Source of the DNA: Laetiporus sulphureus 93-53
Lineage: Eukaryota > Basidiomycota > Agaricomycetes > Polyporales > Laetiporaceae
NCBI RefSeq assembly: GCF_001632365.1
Contig: NW_024468511.1
Coordinates: forward strand, 1,311,663 to 1,375,662
Length of the DNA stretch: 64,000 nucleotides
Direction: 5' to 3'
The notes under the pieces were generated by a model. The model ran no database searches and had not been told where the DNA came from. It saw only the letters and a program-made list of their open reading frames with translations. Position numbers and translations under genes: made by a program. Shown in pieces: positions 24,208-37,084 of the stretch. The first letter of the stretch is position 1. Each line of letters begins with the position of its first letter.

Positions 24208-25320
24208 TGTCACGGTTTTACCCGAACATATTTACTTTTGCTACACAAGTCCTATATGAGTCAATCTATAACTGGATACCAAAGCACCCACCTTCATACC
24301 GGTCTATCTAAGTGGATACTTGGACCTGTCACAAGTTAACACCAGCTACACAGCAGACTTGACTGTGTCTACCACTAGACCAATGGAGTGCCCGATCTGA
24401 CCACTCAGTCACGTGACCAGATAAGGAGCTTATATCTTTAGGCTATGATAGCTATACGATGGATAGCAGCACCCACCCTATTGGCTACAATTAATAGGAC
24501 CAACACCATTGGCCACTCAATAAGTGGTCCCACTTCAGCTACTCATAAAGTGGCACCATGTTCTACAATTATCTCATTGGATGCAGTACAGCCATTCTTA
24601 GATAGTTATCATGGCGAGACCAGAACCATTACTGGTTCTGACATTATATTCACATGTAGGTACCAGAGGTCTCACAGTAGCACAAGTGCCAGAGGCTCTG
24701 TCATACATGTATATAAGCACCTATGAGGAACTGGGTATTCCCAGTTTTATTCAACTATTTCATGAGGCCTACAATGACCATTACCTACTTCTTTGTGTGA
24801 TAAGGCTAGGGGCCCTGTGAGCCCCCTTTTACTTTATATCATCATCCAACACTGGCGATGAGTCACAAGATGCAGGCAGCATCTTGCAGCCAGCTCCTTG
24901 CCTTTCTAGACAAAAGTCACAATGCACTGTGACATTTGAATGAAACTATAAACTGCATCCAGCAGCGCGCTGCTTGCAGGGTGACCTGAGGACCCAATGT
25001 GAGTCAGGCACATTTTCAGCCAAAGTACTCTTTGAGGAACTGGCTTTCTGGACCTTGACAACACCCATAAAAAACTGTCCATTTACTACCAAAGTACCCA
25101 ATGCAGGACTGGTATTTTCAGCCCAAGAAACTCAGATGTTAGGGTGCATCTTTTTTTGCCATTATAGCCATTATATTCCACATCGACATCTACCCACCTT
25201 AAGCCACTCCCTCTCTTCAAAAGGTAACAGCACATGCACGCTTCCTTCACACCTCTATGAGAGTGAATAGTCATGAAGTTGCACCACTCTCTGAAGAAGA
25301 CCTGAGGGAGGGTCGTACAT
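24208..25320. other. CpG-retaining insert, possible solo LTR
   Basis: Begins TGTCACGGTTTTACCCG and keeps clearly more CpG than its surroundings (CCGG, CACGTG and GCGCGC occur), so it is probably a younger insertion. TGTCACG is a common gypsy LTR start. A matching end near GGGTCGTACA (about 25310) is only suggestive, and no target-site duplication was found. No protein was recognised. Confidence 0.35.
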
Positions 25321-25542
25321 TTATGAGTAGATTAACAATGCTACACTAGACTAGTAACCTATGTAGCAATATGGGATATTACTTTAGTGAAAGGCGCACC
25401 AATACATCAAATAACAAAGCAATATTATAAGTATTCGAACAGCGCAAATCATTCACATTACATTACTATAAACATGCAAGCTCTAAAAAAGGCAATTTCT
25501 CATGACCTATAAAGGCAACTTGCATACCGTAACAGGCAATTC

Positions 25543-26555
25543 TCTTCAGTTTTCTGTTTCAATGAGGCTTTTTTGCATCTTTAGACTTTTTAGTTGTGTT
25601 AACTGTCATATGTCAGAAATTGTGATGCTCTGATTTGTTCAGTAGATAGAGTTGATTATTACCTCTGTCTTAGATATATATAGTTCCATTTGTGATCTAT
25701 AGAAGATGATCAATGCATTTACAGTGACATCTTTAACTATATCGAGCAGCCTTTCATTTACAATGCAGCTTGACTATCTCATTCAAAGCCATAGATCTCG
25801 GAATATTTGTACAAGTAAATCCGAGATGCTGCCAGTCAATGCATAGTTATCAAAGCCTTAAACAACAATAGTGCCTTTATATACAGACACTCTGAAAAGA
25901 CAGTTTTACATAAACTTGCAATGTTAAAGATCAGTCTTGCAAACACTTAATGTACACATTGTTAGACCTTGTGTGACTGTAAGAGTTCAAATCTGTCATA
26001 GCAAAACTGAATATAAATTGTCACCTGACTTCTCACAATAGTGGTCATCAGCCATAATACAAATAATCTTCATGAGCTGGTGCCTGATGGAAACAACTTT
26101 TCAGGTAGCCTATATAATTTGATTAGCTTAATAAAAAGTATTTTCAGAATCAGCTTGTTATACTGCAAAGGTCTTATCTTTCACTGTGCCAATAAACCCT
26201 GTGCATCATTGGTAACACAACAGTCTGTAGCCTTTGCCCTGTAGCCTTATTGATGTTGATTATGACTGACGTGTCACATTATAGAGTCAATTTCTTAAGA
26301 TGAATCTATTTCAATCATGAAAGATATTTCATAAACCTCTCAGTGTTTCAAAATTTGTCTCATTAGAAGAGCTTTACCAATTCACAGAATTCACAGCATT
26401 ATTTCTGGCCTTGAGCATTTATGCTAGTCCTTTTGCTATTTGTTGTTTTGTGATATGCTTCACAGATGGACTAAAGCATTTTTAATCTCAAGTGCCTTCA
26501 ACCATTTTTACTTTTATTATTATTTAAGACTGTAGAAAGTTTCAGATAGATAAAT
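25543..26555 (+). repeat. 1 kb direct repeat, copy 1
   Basis: About 1013 bp almost identical to 37085-38098 in the same orientation; I noticed fewer than ten differences, mostly near the right end. The ends (TCTTCAGTTTTC and GATAGATAAAT) are not LTR-like. The matching 67-codon open frames in the copies (26041-26244 and 37583-37786) follow from the duplication and are not evidence of a gene. Confidence 0.9.
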
Positions 26556-27649
26556 AAAGTAACAGTCAATTGACTTGATCTAATAATATACACCAAAATG
26601 ATGGACTTTAATGTTAATATAATAGATTTTGCATTATGGAGGATAATCATCACTGTTTTCTACAGAAATAGAATATACTTTGTGAGATAAAATTCTTACT
26701 TCATCCATTCATAATGCACCTGCAGAGTATCTGTGTTAACTCACTTTGTTTCTCACAAACAGAAGTATGTTTTAGCTTATAAAATGTGTGTCCCTTTGTC
26801 AGCCATATTTTTTCTACAACTTATCATTGAGTCTGCTTTTTGAAGAGCTATTTGAAATTGCTATGAGAAATCATCTGTACTTCATATTCTATGATATATG
26901 ACTATTCTGTGCAGATATGTTTTCTTATTAAATGGCAAGAACACTCAGTTTGCGAAAACATGTTTCACACTATGATAACATTATTTAAAAGACTGATCTA
27001 TATCCTTAAAATAAGCTGGCCCTGAACACACTTTTGTTAAGCTAATCAATTGTGAGAAATTACATGACACTTTGTACTCAATTTTGCTATGACAAACTTC
27101 ACCTCTTAGCACCACACAAGGTCTAACAACATGTACATTACCCTGTTTTCTTAAATTGCAAGTCTGATCAGTTTGTGTATAAGTGTCCTTCCAGAGTTTC
27201 AGGCTTTGATGACTATGAATCACTTAGACAAAATTTTGAATTTACAGCTTTCAGATGAGATAATCAAGCTGCATTGAAAACAAAAGTTGCTAGATATAGT
27301 CAAAGATTTAACTAGAAATGCACCCATCATCTTCCACATATCATGAAAGGGCACTATATACATTTCTAAGACAATGCATAGTTAATACAATTGACAAGTC
27401 TGAGCTCTTTTTTGCATTAAGAACCTCATGGACACAGAAAACAATTAAAGAAGAGCAAGCATGTATAATTGTATATCTGTTAGAAGAACAAAGGCAGTTA
27501 GTTTTACTGTTAGCAGTGACAACAGTGAAAAACCTCTACTGATTGCAATTGCATTAATTATGTGAAAGGCAAGAGTGGGAAAAAGGTAAAATCTTTTTAT
27601 TGCTTATCATATACTCAGCTTCAGTGGAGTTTAAACAGAGCGAACATAC
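26556..27649. other. AT-rich DNA, nothing recognised
   Basis: No gene, RNA or transposon protein was seen. Open frames are short and without family motifs. Confidence 0.5.
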
Positions 27650-28478
27650 TTGTTAGTGAACACATGATAGCCTTTCCTCCATACTAAAAGATGTTCACAG
27701 ATCATTCAGAGCAATGGAACAATTATTCAGCTCAAACTGTTCTTTTTAACGTATGCTCTATGCAAGATGCAGAAATGTTGTTTATGCTGTGTTGCATAGT
27801 GCAGACCCTGTGACAAAAATGGTACAGATATCCACAGTTTCTGTCCTGCTATGCTTGAATGATAATTTCTCAACATTAATAACCTTACCTCTATCAGTGT
27901 TGCAATAGAGATGTGAAGAGACTTTCATTTATTTCCAGAACTGTAGCCTAGAGAAAATGGACTGTCATCTTCTCAAATCAATAAAAATTTCTCAAAATGC
28001 AAGCCTTTTTCCTTAGAAAATCTCAGTCAGCATGTCACACATGTCACTGATCAAGATATATAACATTCATTCATCAGAAATGGAAAGCAACTTTAGGTTC
28101 ATCTTACACTATATATTGCAGAGAGTAGTATGAAAATTCAATTGTGTGATATTCTTTATTTGTCACTTATCATTTTACTTTAACAGTGAATGATATGAAT
28201 GGTCACATATGATTGGATCATCACTAGCAATAGTTTAATATCTATGCAATACTTGAATTTCTCCATATTTCTATACTGTGCATCTTGAATATACTGATAT
28301 TGATACATAATGTAGTACATTATGATTTCTTAATCACAGTAGTGTAGTAATGATCTACAGCAGTCAAATGATTAAGATATATCGAGACACTTATGCAGAT
28401 CATAATTTGAAGTATTACAGTCAAAAGCCTAAAACCTCAGAAATCGTTCCTGCCAGGAATGGCCCTCTTACCCAAGTA
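27650..28478 (+). repeat. Dispersed repeat fragment with conserved end motif
   Basis: A diverged copy of 20200-21150. It ends with the ~45 bp end motif at 28433-28478 (ACCTCAGAAATCGTTCC, then CTCTTACCCAAGTA), which recurs in both orientations across the window. Confidence 0.65.
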
Positions 28479-28479
28479 T

Positions 28480-29940
28480 AGTGAGAGGGAGCAGAATCAC
28501 ACAGCATTTGGCTGAGAAGAAGGCATGAAAGGAGTGAAAGGAGTAGTAGTCCTTGGTTGATGCTTCGCTAGCTGTACCACTGTGCTCATAGTCTCAAGCG
28601 GCCCTATATTAGTTGCTGTATCAAGTACCCCGGTATGGTAAATTATTCTCCTTTGTGCTTGAATGAGTCCACGTGCCTCTTCCTTTTACTGAGCGGTAAA
28701 ATAGAGCTTGAACTTTAGACTACTTTGTACAAAACACCCGCCCGAATGAATCACTCATTGCTGCTTATTGTCCACTATCTTCATGGCCAGACTCCTCATC
28801 GATGTCTTCTCCATGCTGCTTTCTTTCTAGATCTGAGTCTTCTGCTAAAAATCTCGTTCACTATGGAATTATAGCTGCTAATGCGAATATGTCAGAGGTG
28901 ATGCTTTCATTTAATGTATCTGACCAGGGAGCGCCATTATCGGAAACGATTTCGGAAAGCACGCTCCATCGACATAGGATGTCGAAGAGCTGATCACCAA
29001 TTGCTTTTGCTGACTTCTGCTGAAGCCTTCAATAATCCATTAGTGAACGTCGTCCTTGCACAATATATTGAATCCAGCATATGCATTGTGTCGATGTAGA
29101 ATGATGATTTGCTGAATCTGTCATTGCTGACATAGAGTGCGAGTGCAAATATATGGTGACATGCTTTGAGGCACTCCAATATGCTTGTCTTCTGTCATGA
29201 CTAGCTTGTGATCCCCTGAGGATTCTTTTGCCAAAACTTCTGAAGCCATTGGTACCATGCATCCAGAATTCCGACTTCTGTAACCACTGGTAGCCTTGTC
29301 ATTGCACTTGGCTCGATCAGTGCATGGGCCGTTCCTCATTGATGTGCACTGAAACAGAAAATGGATTGATCTCCCCCTTCTCCTGACTTTTAATGTGAAT
29401 GCGAACATTCACAAACTGCACAGAGGACGGTGCTAGTGCTGGGCACTATAGAATGTGATGCATGAAGCCATTGACCTGATCGATCCAATTGTCAAAATAG
29501 TCATTCCCGTAAGTATTGTGAAGTGTATTGCTGGGCTCTGGGCCTTTGTAACAATTCATCAGATCCATAATTAATGCCTGGTAAACTCCTCCAGGAGTGC
29601 CTTCAGATCCTCCATCACAGTGATCTGCTCATCTCTGAAGTTAAATGGTTTGTTCTTTCATGTGAGCTTAACCTAACAGATTCGCTCTTTTGGAAAGTTC
29701 CTGATGAAGATCTGAGCGACACCAGTGGTTTCTAGAGAGGCCCCAATCTCTGAGAAATCCTGACATGGGTCCCAGTGGGTAACTGCATCCAAGAGGCCAG
29801 CATAGAGTATATGAATCGGGTGATATGGATAAGATATGTGTGATGGAATGGTTCTGGGGTGAGTCCAATGACTTCCGGATGAAGTATAAGAATCTCGGGA
29901 GGTGGGCGTACCATTTCTGTGCCAATGTCCCAATGGAGTT
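28480..29940 (-). mobile_element. Ty3/gypsy pol relic (RT/RNase H to integrase)
   Basis: Read on the minus strand, fragments run in pol order. Reverse transcriptase/RNase H comes first: GVAQIFIRNFPKE near 29700, then PFNFRDEQITVMEDLKALL near 29630. Integrase follows: FYIDTMHM near 29090, then ILCRWSVLSEIVSDNGAPW near 28940 (consensus EIVSDNG). Frames shift between the pieces and stops interrupt them. No LTRs were identified. CpG is better kept than in neighbouring DNA, so this insert decayed less. It lies directly after the end motif of the preceding repeat. Confidence 0.7.
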
Positions 29941-30228
29941 TTAAATAAGAGGATCGTAAAGGTAGCTCATTATAAAAGTCATCACAGATTTAGCTTCATG
30001 ACAATCTATGCAATACTGCGTGGAATTTCTCCATATTTCTATACTGTGAATATACTGATATTGAATCATAATGTAACACATTGCGATTTCTTAATCACAT
30101 CAGGTGCAGTAGTAATGATCTATAGCAGTCAAATGATTAATATATATATCTGTCTGAGACACTTATGAAGATAATTTAAAGTATTAGCAGTCAAAAGCCT
30201 GAAACCTCAGAAATCGTTCCTTCCAATA
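29941..30228 (+). repeat. Dispersed repeat fragment (3' part)
   Basis: Resumes the family seen at 28200-28450 (GATCTATAGCAGTCAAATGA, then AAACCTCAGAAATCGTTCC). The repeat of the same 3' block on both sides of the gypsy relic suggests two separate copies, not a simple split. Confidence 0.55.
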
Positions 30229-32259
30229 ATGTGTCTCTGCCTACCTCTGGGGTCTCTCACCTAGGATAGTCCAAAGCGTAAATTTAGCCATATCCAGATC
30301 ACGTCAACTTGATTCAGGATGTACCAAGGGCATGAAAGTTACCGATGACTCTTGGTCTATACCTAAAATGAATTCTCTCATCCAGGGACATCCAGGGAGT
30401 AAATCTGAAAATACCCAAACTATATATCATACGTGTGATATGTTCTAAAATTGGCATAAAGATGAAATCGGACTATCCGTATAGCGTGTCCAGCTGTATC
30501 TTTCAAACATCTGGTCTATCCAAAAGCAACAACTCTATCAGTTTGGATTATCCTGTACATTTTTCTAAAAATGCATAAGCTCAGCTGAACAATTCATAAA
30601 CCAAAAAATGACCCATGAAAATATCAGGTGAAAAGAAATCACAAGTGTTGTAATATCACAGTCAATGATCAAAACAAAGCCTATATGGTGATAGAAAAAA
30701 GGCAATAAGCTGAATGTTTGCACAGGACACTCCCAAATGACCCCTTGGCACCATGTTGACATTGACAATTGATGGGGATGACCAATACTTTAACAATACT
30801 TTGATCATGAGAGTGTCCATAATGGGCCTTGAAATATGAACAGTGACTCATAATATCATCTAATTTAGGCTTTTAGCTGCAACTCTACAGTGATGAAATT
30901 GAGGCTAAGAGTCTCGGATAAAGGGGAACCTGAAGTGGTGAGGGTGGCTCAAGTCATTCAGCATGTGCTTGAAACTGAATGGTGAGTGGTGAAATTGACT
31001 AGAGTGACACCTCTGGCTCTAGACAAGCTGACAGTTGTGTGGGATGGTGTATGTATGATCAGCACAGTGAGGAACTCAGATGAGTAAGTGTGAAAGGTAG
31101 CAAGGATGGACAAACAACTAGACCTGTTGTTATCTGATGAGAAAACTTAGGGTGCTATACTAACTTCCGTGCACTCCCTGAGAAGGTCCGAATGCTCTCT
31201 AACTCACAGGAAAGTTTATAGAAAACTCCCCAGCATTACAAACCTGTACTGGGCACTTGCTAGGCTACAGAGTCCGGTGGGGATGGAAATCTGAGTTGCT
31301 AGTGCTCACGACAGCTGCCATGAAAAGAAAATGCGGTGGCGTGGGTGTAAAAATGCAGTAACATGACTCAACTGGGTGATTCTCGAGTCAAGCTGTCAAA
31401 AGTGCTATCCCACAGTGTCAAGAGCCAATGAGATGTGCAACGTGAATGTAACTGAGTAAGGCACACTGCTCTATCATGAATAAATGCATAGAACGTGAAA
31501 TCTCAGGGGTGAACTTTGCTATTTTTATGCTATGTACGCAGGGTATTAATAGATGTAGTAAAACATTTTCTAGTGTTGCAGAAGATATGTTCGATCCTTG
31601 TCCATGTTTCCGATCCTCTGAAACAGTTTTTTTGAAATGTTTGCCATCTTCTCCTCATCATCGCTCACAGTCGGGAAACTGGAAGGTGCAGGCCCACAAG
31701 GGTCCAATGATCTGTGCCCTGCACTTCTCTCACTTAGAGCATGCTCTCATTTCCATTTTACCAAACTCATCTTGCTTCGTCTCTTCTTTGTTCTTGTGAT
31801 TGGCAGTGCTAAGCTCATAGGTCCTAGCTCATCTCTGAGCCTCTATATGACCCTTCATGATACTTCACTGCTTTGACAGATTTCATAGAGTTGGGGCCCC
31901 TTGCTCTGTTACTGCACGGAGTATTGTGTTCATCAGATACACGTTATCGAGTCACGTAGTCCCCAGCTGCTCCTCTCATTGAGTTTCATTTTTCCTGTTC
32001 TAAAGTCTGGACTATCCCCAGTCTGCAGTGTCCATTCTGAACTTGGTGAGTCACTGTTTCACTTGAGAATAACTCTTCTGATAGACGCTGTGCATCTGCT
32101 TCCCATCAGTCACCAACCTGGTTATCGTCATCTTGATCAGCTGAGTGGCTCATGCTCAATTCCCATCCAGAGTTTGACTTATGGCTCACAACGGTGATTT
32201 CTCATACTGATATTGTGGGGTGTCCAACAATGCTGGCTCTCTGTTGCTCTCCTGCTCAG
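30229..32259. other. AT-rich DNA, nothing recognised
   Basis: About 2 kb with moderate CpG between 31100 and 32200. Open frames up to 107 codons (31476-31799) show no family motif. No gene call is made. Confidence 0.45.
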
Positions 32260-34122
32260 CTGCATTCCAGGATTGACAGCTGCAGACCGATGTGTGACCT
32301 GCTATCACCTTTCAAATGAGTGTCTGTTGGTTGAATCTTTATGTCTAGTTCAGCCAACTCTATGAGATTAACTCATCTATACACTTTTGTCACTGACAAA
32401 TTTCAAAACCCTAGTAGTTGAATAATCAACCCTTTGCCTTAAACAAATGTGATGCACAAACCTGCCAATACTCTTTTATTTCTTTTTCAATTGCTTTCAC
32501 AATTCTGTAATCTCTCTAAGTGGCTCCTCATGCCTTGCTAATCTTTTTGTGAGATAACTTCAATGATGATCTATGAAATTAAGCTCTGATAATTGATCAT
32601 GCCGTACCATAGTCTTAATAATATTCTCTTTAAGTCTGCTAAGTCATGCTTGAGATTATTATTTTGCTGAAACACCGTCTCCTTCACTTTTGCTGCAATG
32701 CTTCAAGCCATTTTGAAGCTCATTTCTCAAATTGATAACATAAATGTCAGATCCATCTTGCCATTGGTCTTACAGGTATATCTCATTTCTATATAAACTA
32801 TACAGCTTCATATTATCAGTGATCTTTTATCATCTTGATGATATAGCATATCTGAATGCGTTCAGCCAGACAAGTGCTATACCCATTCTATGTTTGATGT
32901 TTCAAAGTATGAATTATATACTGCATCAGGGTTTGATCAAAAGCATACATACTGTACAGCATACTTAATGAACATGGTAAATGTGATTATATCTATCTAT
33001 AGTAGACTTGCAGCTTAAAAGAGTGAGCAACTGTAAGGGCTACAGGACCTGTAAATATGTTGGCCATCCAGAATTTGCAAATCAAGTTTCAGACAATGGA
33101 AAGCTGTTCTGAGGCCACTCTGAATATTTCAACACAGTTCAAAATGGCAGACATCTTGCAGTACTGTCCATGACATTTCTGGGAGAGGGGATTGAATGCC
33201 AGGGAGGGTATCAGAGAGCTTTAGGGATCTGAATGGTGGCCTCAACCAACTTTCAGATGATGTAAAGCTCTTCTACGTATTACACATTGCAGACTCTGCA
33301 GCATTTTTCCACCACTGGGAAAGATGAAACAAATATCTACAGCTTGTGTTCTGCTATATTTCGGTCTTCATCTTCCAATGTTACCATCCAACTTCATTAT
33401 CACCACTGCAATGTAGCCATGAATGCAGAAGGTGTTTAGATTTATTTATAGGACTGCAGTTTATCACTTTGGAGAAAGTCCTCTGTTAAGTTAGGTTCTT
33501 CAGAAAGCTTTCAGAATGGCTGCCAGCCCTTTTCCTTAAAAAAGACTCCCTTTGCATGCTAAAGCTGCAATAAAAGACTGGTCAAGGGATATGTATTTGC
33601 CAACATCCCTAACTTTTGAGCTTTTATAACAAATCAGAAGCAAGCTAGATCCTGCTATGTACATTGAAAAACAAGGCGAAAAAATCGCTTGTGCGATATT
33701 ATTTACTTTGCTGAGTTACATTTCACTGCAAGGATTGTTGACATGAATGGTCAAACACAGTACAATGATGGAATTGTTACGGATAATACTCAGATGGTAC
33801 ATCCTACTCCTCAACAAAGCACGTCATAGATGTAGCTCTATAGCAATCTACACTAAACTCTGCTGAATCCCACCTTCAATAATAAAAACACAGTCTGCCA
33901 CACACCATCACCTTTCAACTGTCTTTTTTGCCATAATATAATGTCACTCTAAATACAGCTGCTTCTCGAACAATCATACCATCCTTGATCTCTGCCTGGA
34001 TAACAATATATACCCCTCAATCAATGTGGTGAATATCATGATAAACCTATAAAATCCATTACGAAGAATATCAGGACCTCAGGAATTGTTCCTGCCAGAA
34101 ATTGCCCTCTTAACCCAAGTCG
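32260..34122 (+). repeat. Dispersed repeat copy with satellite unit
   Basis: Matches 40150-41050 and 56830-57420 in its first part, has a ~170 bp satellite unit at about 33060-33230, and ends with the conserved end motif at 34077-34122 (slightly altered). Confidence 0.65.
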
Positions 34123-35157
34123 ATGGAGGGATGACATGCAGATTGATGGATATTGCTGTTTTATCAGTGCCACAATGTCCAATAGCATGACCATTACCAT
34201 TTTCATCACATACCATCGCACTGTTGCTCTCTCCAGCCAACACCTTCATGCTGAGCATCATGTCCATCCTGCCCAGCCACCATCACCACAGCACACCACA
34301 TACCAGCAGAATGTACGCCCACACTTGTGATGCCTGCCATCTGCGCTGATCAGTTCCACTGCTCCTGCTGCCATTCCTGATTTTTGTCAGCAGAGCGGTC
34401 TTCTGGCTCAGCACACTGATGCTGTGATACTCGACAATTATTCAACCACCACTGTTCATGCCATTTCTGCTTGCATGAGGCCTGAAGTTCACACATCAGT
34501 GTCATGAACCATCCTTGCACATATCACGAAGCAGCCATTCCTGTACTGGGACTCGATGTGGACATAGAGCATTGTCATGGCAATGGATGTGAAACTGCCT
34601 CTGCTGATTTACCAGTGCATGCTCTTGCTGATATGTCGTAGGCTGGGTGGCTGATAAATTGTTGCATCTTTAATTCAGTTATCATTGCACAACATGGTGA
34701 TTTTCGTCTACATCACACTGGCAGTGTCCTTTCTCTTATGTCATGCTTCTGCACATCACTGATTTGGAATATCATAAACTACCTCAGTATTGCATGCTTC
34801 ATGGTGTTGTAAAGAGGACAATGCAGACAAGTGGATGGAGGCATCTGCCATGAACAGGAAGAAAGGCTGAGGAGAATTGAAGTCTTTGTCTTGAGGCCCA
34901 GAAGATTGTAGGTCTGCCACGTTGATGTCTACATTGTAATGACAGGAGGCATGACAACTCACGATGCTCAGTATGCTTCATGTGTGAAGCAAATGAGCAT
35001 GTCTCCCCTAACATCTATCTGACAAGCATAAAATTAACATCTACCTGGGCTAAAGACAAAGTCACTCCCCAGCTGTAAGATGTTTCCTTGCTTGCTGATA
35101 AGCTGCAGATTCTTGAGCGGGCTGCCTGCGTATACTCAATGTTCATCTAATCATGAT
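34123..35157. other. Unassigned segment between repeats
   Basis: Part of the plus strand (34500-34680) reads HYHEAA-like peptide (VLGLDVDIEHCHGNGCET) and part of the minus strand (34079-34267) is open, but neither has a recognised family. It may be a transposon relic. Confidence 0.35.
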
Positions 35158-35474
35158 ATTTGGGTAAGAGGGCCATTACTGGCAGAAACGATTTCTGAGA
35201 TTCTGAAATTCTGAGTTTTGTTTCTCAATTATAACTTTCATGATCTTTTAGTATATTTCTTGTTTAACTTCTATAAATCATTATTACATTTGTACACCTG
35301 ATATAACCAAGTATCACATGCTGTATCAGTATAGTATATGTCTAACATAACCGATATAGAAATACATTGAAATTGAACAAAGTGTAGTATAGCTTGTCAC
35401 AAAACTAATTATCACATATGCTTTATTGAGCGGTTTATGATTAGCCACTTTCGCAGTGTCCTTATACTGAACTA

Positions 35475-36385
35475 CAGTGGCCCACAAAACTGTTAATAAG
35501 ATTGCTTACTTCGACTTGTATGGTGTATATCTCCTCAACCACTCAGTCAAATAAACTCTATAATAGCTCGTTGGAAAGCCTATTATCATGACTTTCCAAT
35601 GCATTTGTATCATATTTTTAACACATGTTGATCCCAAGATATTCAATACTCTTTGAGGGCCACTCTTATCAACAGTTTTGTGGCACACACACAAGTTCTC
35701 AGAATATTGTGATTCTTGATGTGTTGACAGGGTTCCTTGTGGGAATATTGACTGGATGATCATGTTTCAACATGAACAATGTATAAATAGCCATATATAC
35801 AACTCTTCATACTCAACCAACATCATGCCAAAAGCTGTTGCTGCTGAAACTGTCAACGATGTCATCGCTTTGCTTCAGAATGGCAAATCTCTTCGAGAAA
35901 TTGAAGCTTTGACTGGGCTACACTGTTCTACCATCAGTAAACTGCGCTCCACACACTGTCCCACCATTCCTAAGGCCAAAGGAGGCAGAGTACCAGGAGC
36001 CATCAAAGGGAATTACTGAGTTGTGGAAAAGGGTAGAGAAGGAATGGGAGGCTTTTGGGAAGGAAGTGTGTCAGAATCTGATTGAAAGTATGCCAAGGAG
36101 GGTGGATGCAGTTATGAAGGCAAAGGGAGGCTATACCAAGTACTGAAAGTACGAGTTTTGTAGAACCTGAATATGTGCCACAAAATTGTTGATAAGAGTG
36201 GCCCTCAAAGAGTATTGAATATCTTGGGATCAACATGTGTTAAAAATAGGATAAAATGCATTGGAAAGCCATGATAGTAGGCTTTCCAACGAGCTATTAC
36301 ACAGTTTATTTGACTGAGTGGTTGAGGAGATATACACCATACAAGTCGAAGTAAGCAATCTTATCAACAGTTTTATGGGTCACTG
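35475..36385 (+). mobile_element. Internally deleted Tc1/mariner element with long inverted repeats
   Basis: 911 bp bounded by CAGTGGCCCACAAAACTG at the left and its complement (CAGTTTTATGGGTCACTG) at the right, with TA on each side (35473-35474 and 36386-36387), the Tc1/mariner target duplication. The terminal inverted repeats are about 215 bp and nearly identical. Inside are only the start and the end of a transposase. A TATA-like TGTATAAATAG lies about 45 bp upstream of its ATG. It is non-autonomous and would need an enzyme from elsewhere. Confidence 0.88.
35825..36146 (+). pseudogene. Tc1-type transposase remnant (N-terminal HTH plus C-terminus)
   Basis: The first 60 or so codons read ETVNDVIALLQNGKSLREIE, then ALTGLHCSTISKLRSTHCP, the helix-turn-helix DNA-binding start of Tc1 transposases. 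Near 36013 the frame shifts by one and the sequence continues as ITELWKRVEKEWEAFGKEV, then MPRRVDAVMKAKGGYTKY-stop, the typical Tc1 C-terminus. The catalytic DDE core is missing, so an internal deletion joined the two ends. Confidence 0.85.
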
Positions 36386-37084
36386 TATTGCTAGCAGTAT
36401 TTTCATGATATCCTCTTTGATATATGATGCAAAATCAAGCTAAACTTGCTTTTTATCTGTGATAATAAACAACAAGAAGTCGGAGAAATTGTTAAAGCCC
36501 AATCAGTCATCTGTGACATGTTTGACATGATAACTCAGAATTTTACAGTAATTTTGGGAGCTTTTTTTATTGTTTTAAGATGCTTACCTTAACAAAACAT
36601 TTTTGTGATTTGACAAGCTGCAGGCTTGTAAATAAATGGAAGCGTGTGCTATTGCAGTACTGATAATGAAGACAGATTATAGTATTGTGAGATCATCACC
36701 TAAGTGCAAAAAAATATAAACTGAAGGTATCTGTACCATTCTTTGCAGTAATGAAAATTGCAGCAGGGTCTGCACTTGCAACATAGCATAAACAACATCT
36801 CTTGCATCTTTTCTAAGCACAAACTTACACATGTCTAATTAAAATGTTTAAAAGCATGAAAAAAGGCTTTCATGTGTATATCTGCACATAATTATCTTTA
36901 TTTTATCTAAAGCTCACTGAATCTGAGTGCATAATAAGTGATGCGAAAGATTTTCTCTTTTATAATTGTTGTCTTTGACATCACTGACACGGTCATAATG
37001 AGTAGATTTTTTGATCCTAATCACCACTAATGATGAAAATCATCTTTGTTTCTTGACAAATATACACTCATATAAACTTAATCT

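Larger units (their letters stand above)
35158..36850 (-). repeat. Inverted dispersed-repeat copy, split by a Tc1 element
   Basis: Starts with the end motif in reverse (TTGGGTAAGAGGGCC, then ACGATTTCTGAG at 35161-35205). It continues as the reverse complement of the 3' part of the family, is interrupted at 35475-36385, and resumes to about 36850 (matching 20200-20900 reversed). Confidence 0.65.

Noticed and set aside
24208..25320. Firm call of a solo gypsy LTR
   Set aside because: Start looks right but no matching end or target duplication was found; listed only as a possibility.
26041..26244. Identical 67-codon frames at 26041 and 37583 as a conserved gene
   Set aside because: Identity is explained by the 1 kb DNA duplication; no codon bias or family motif.
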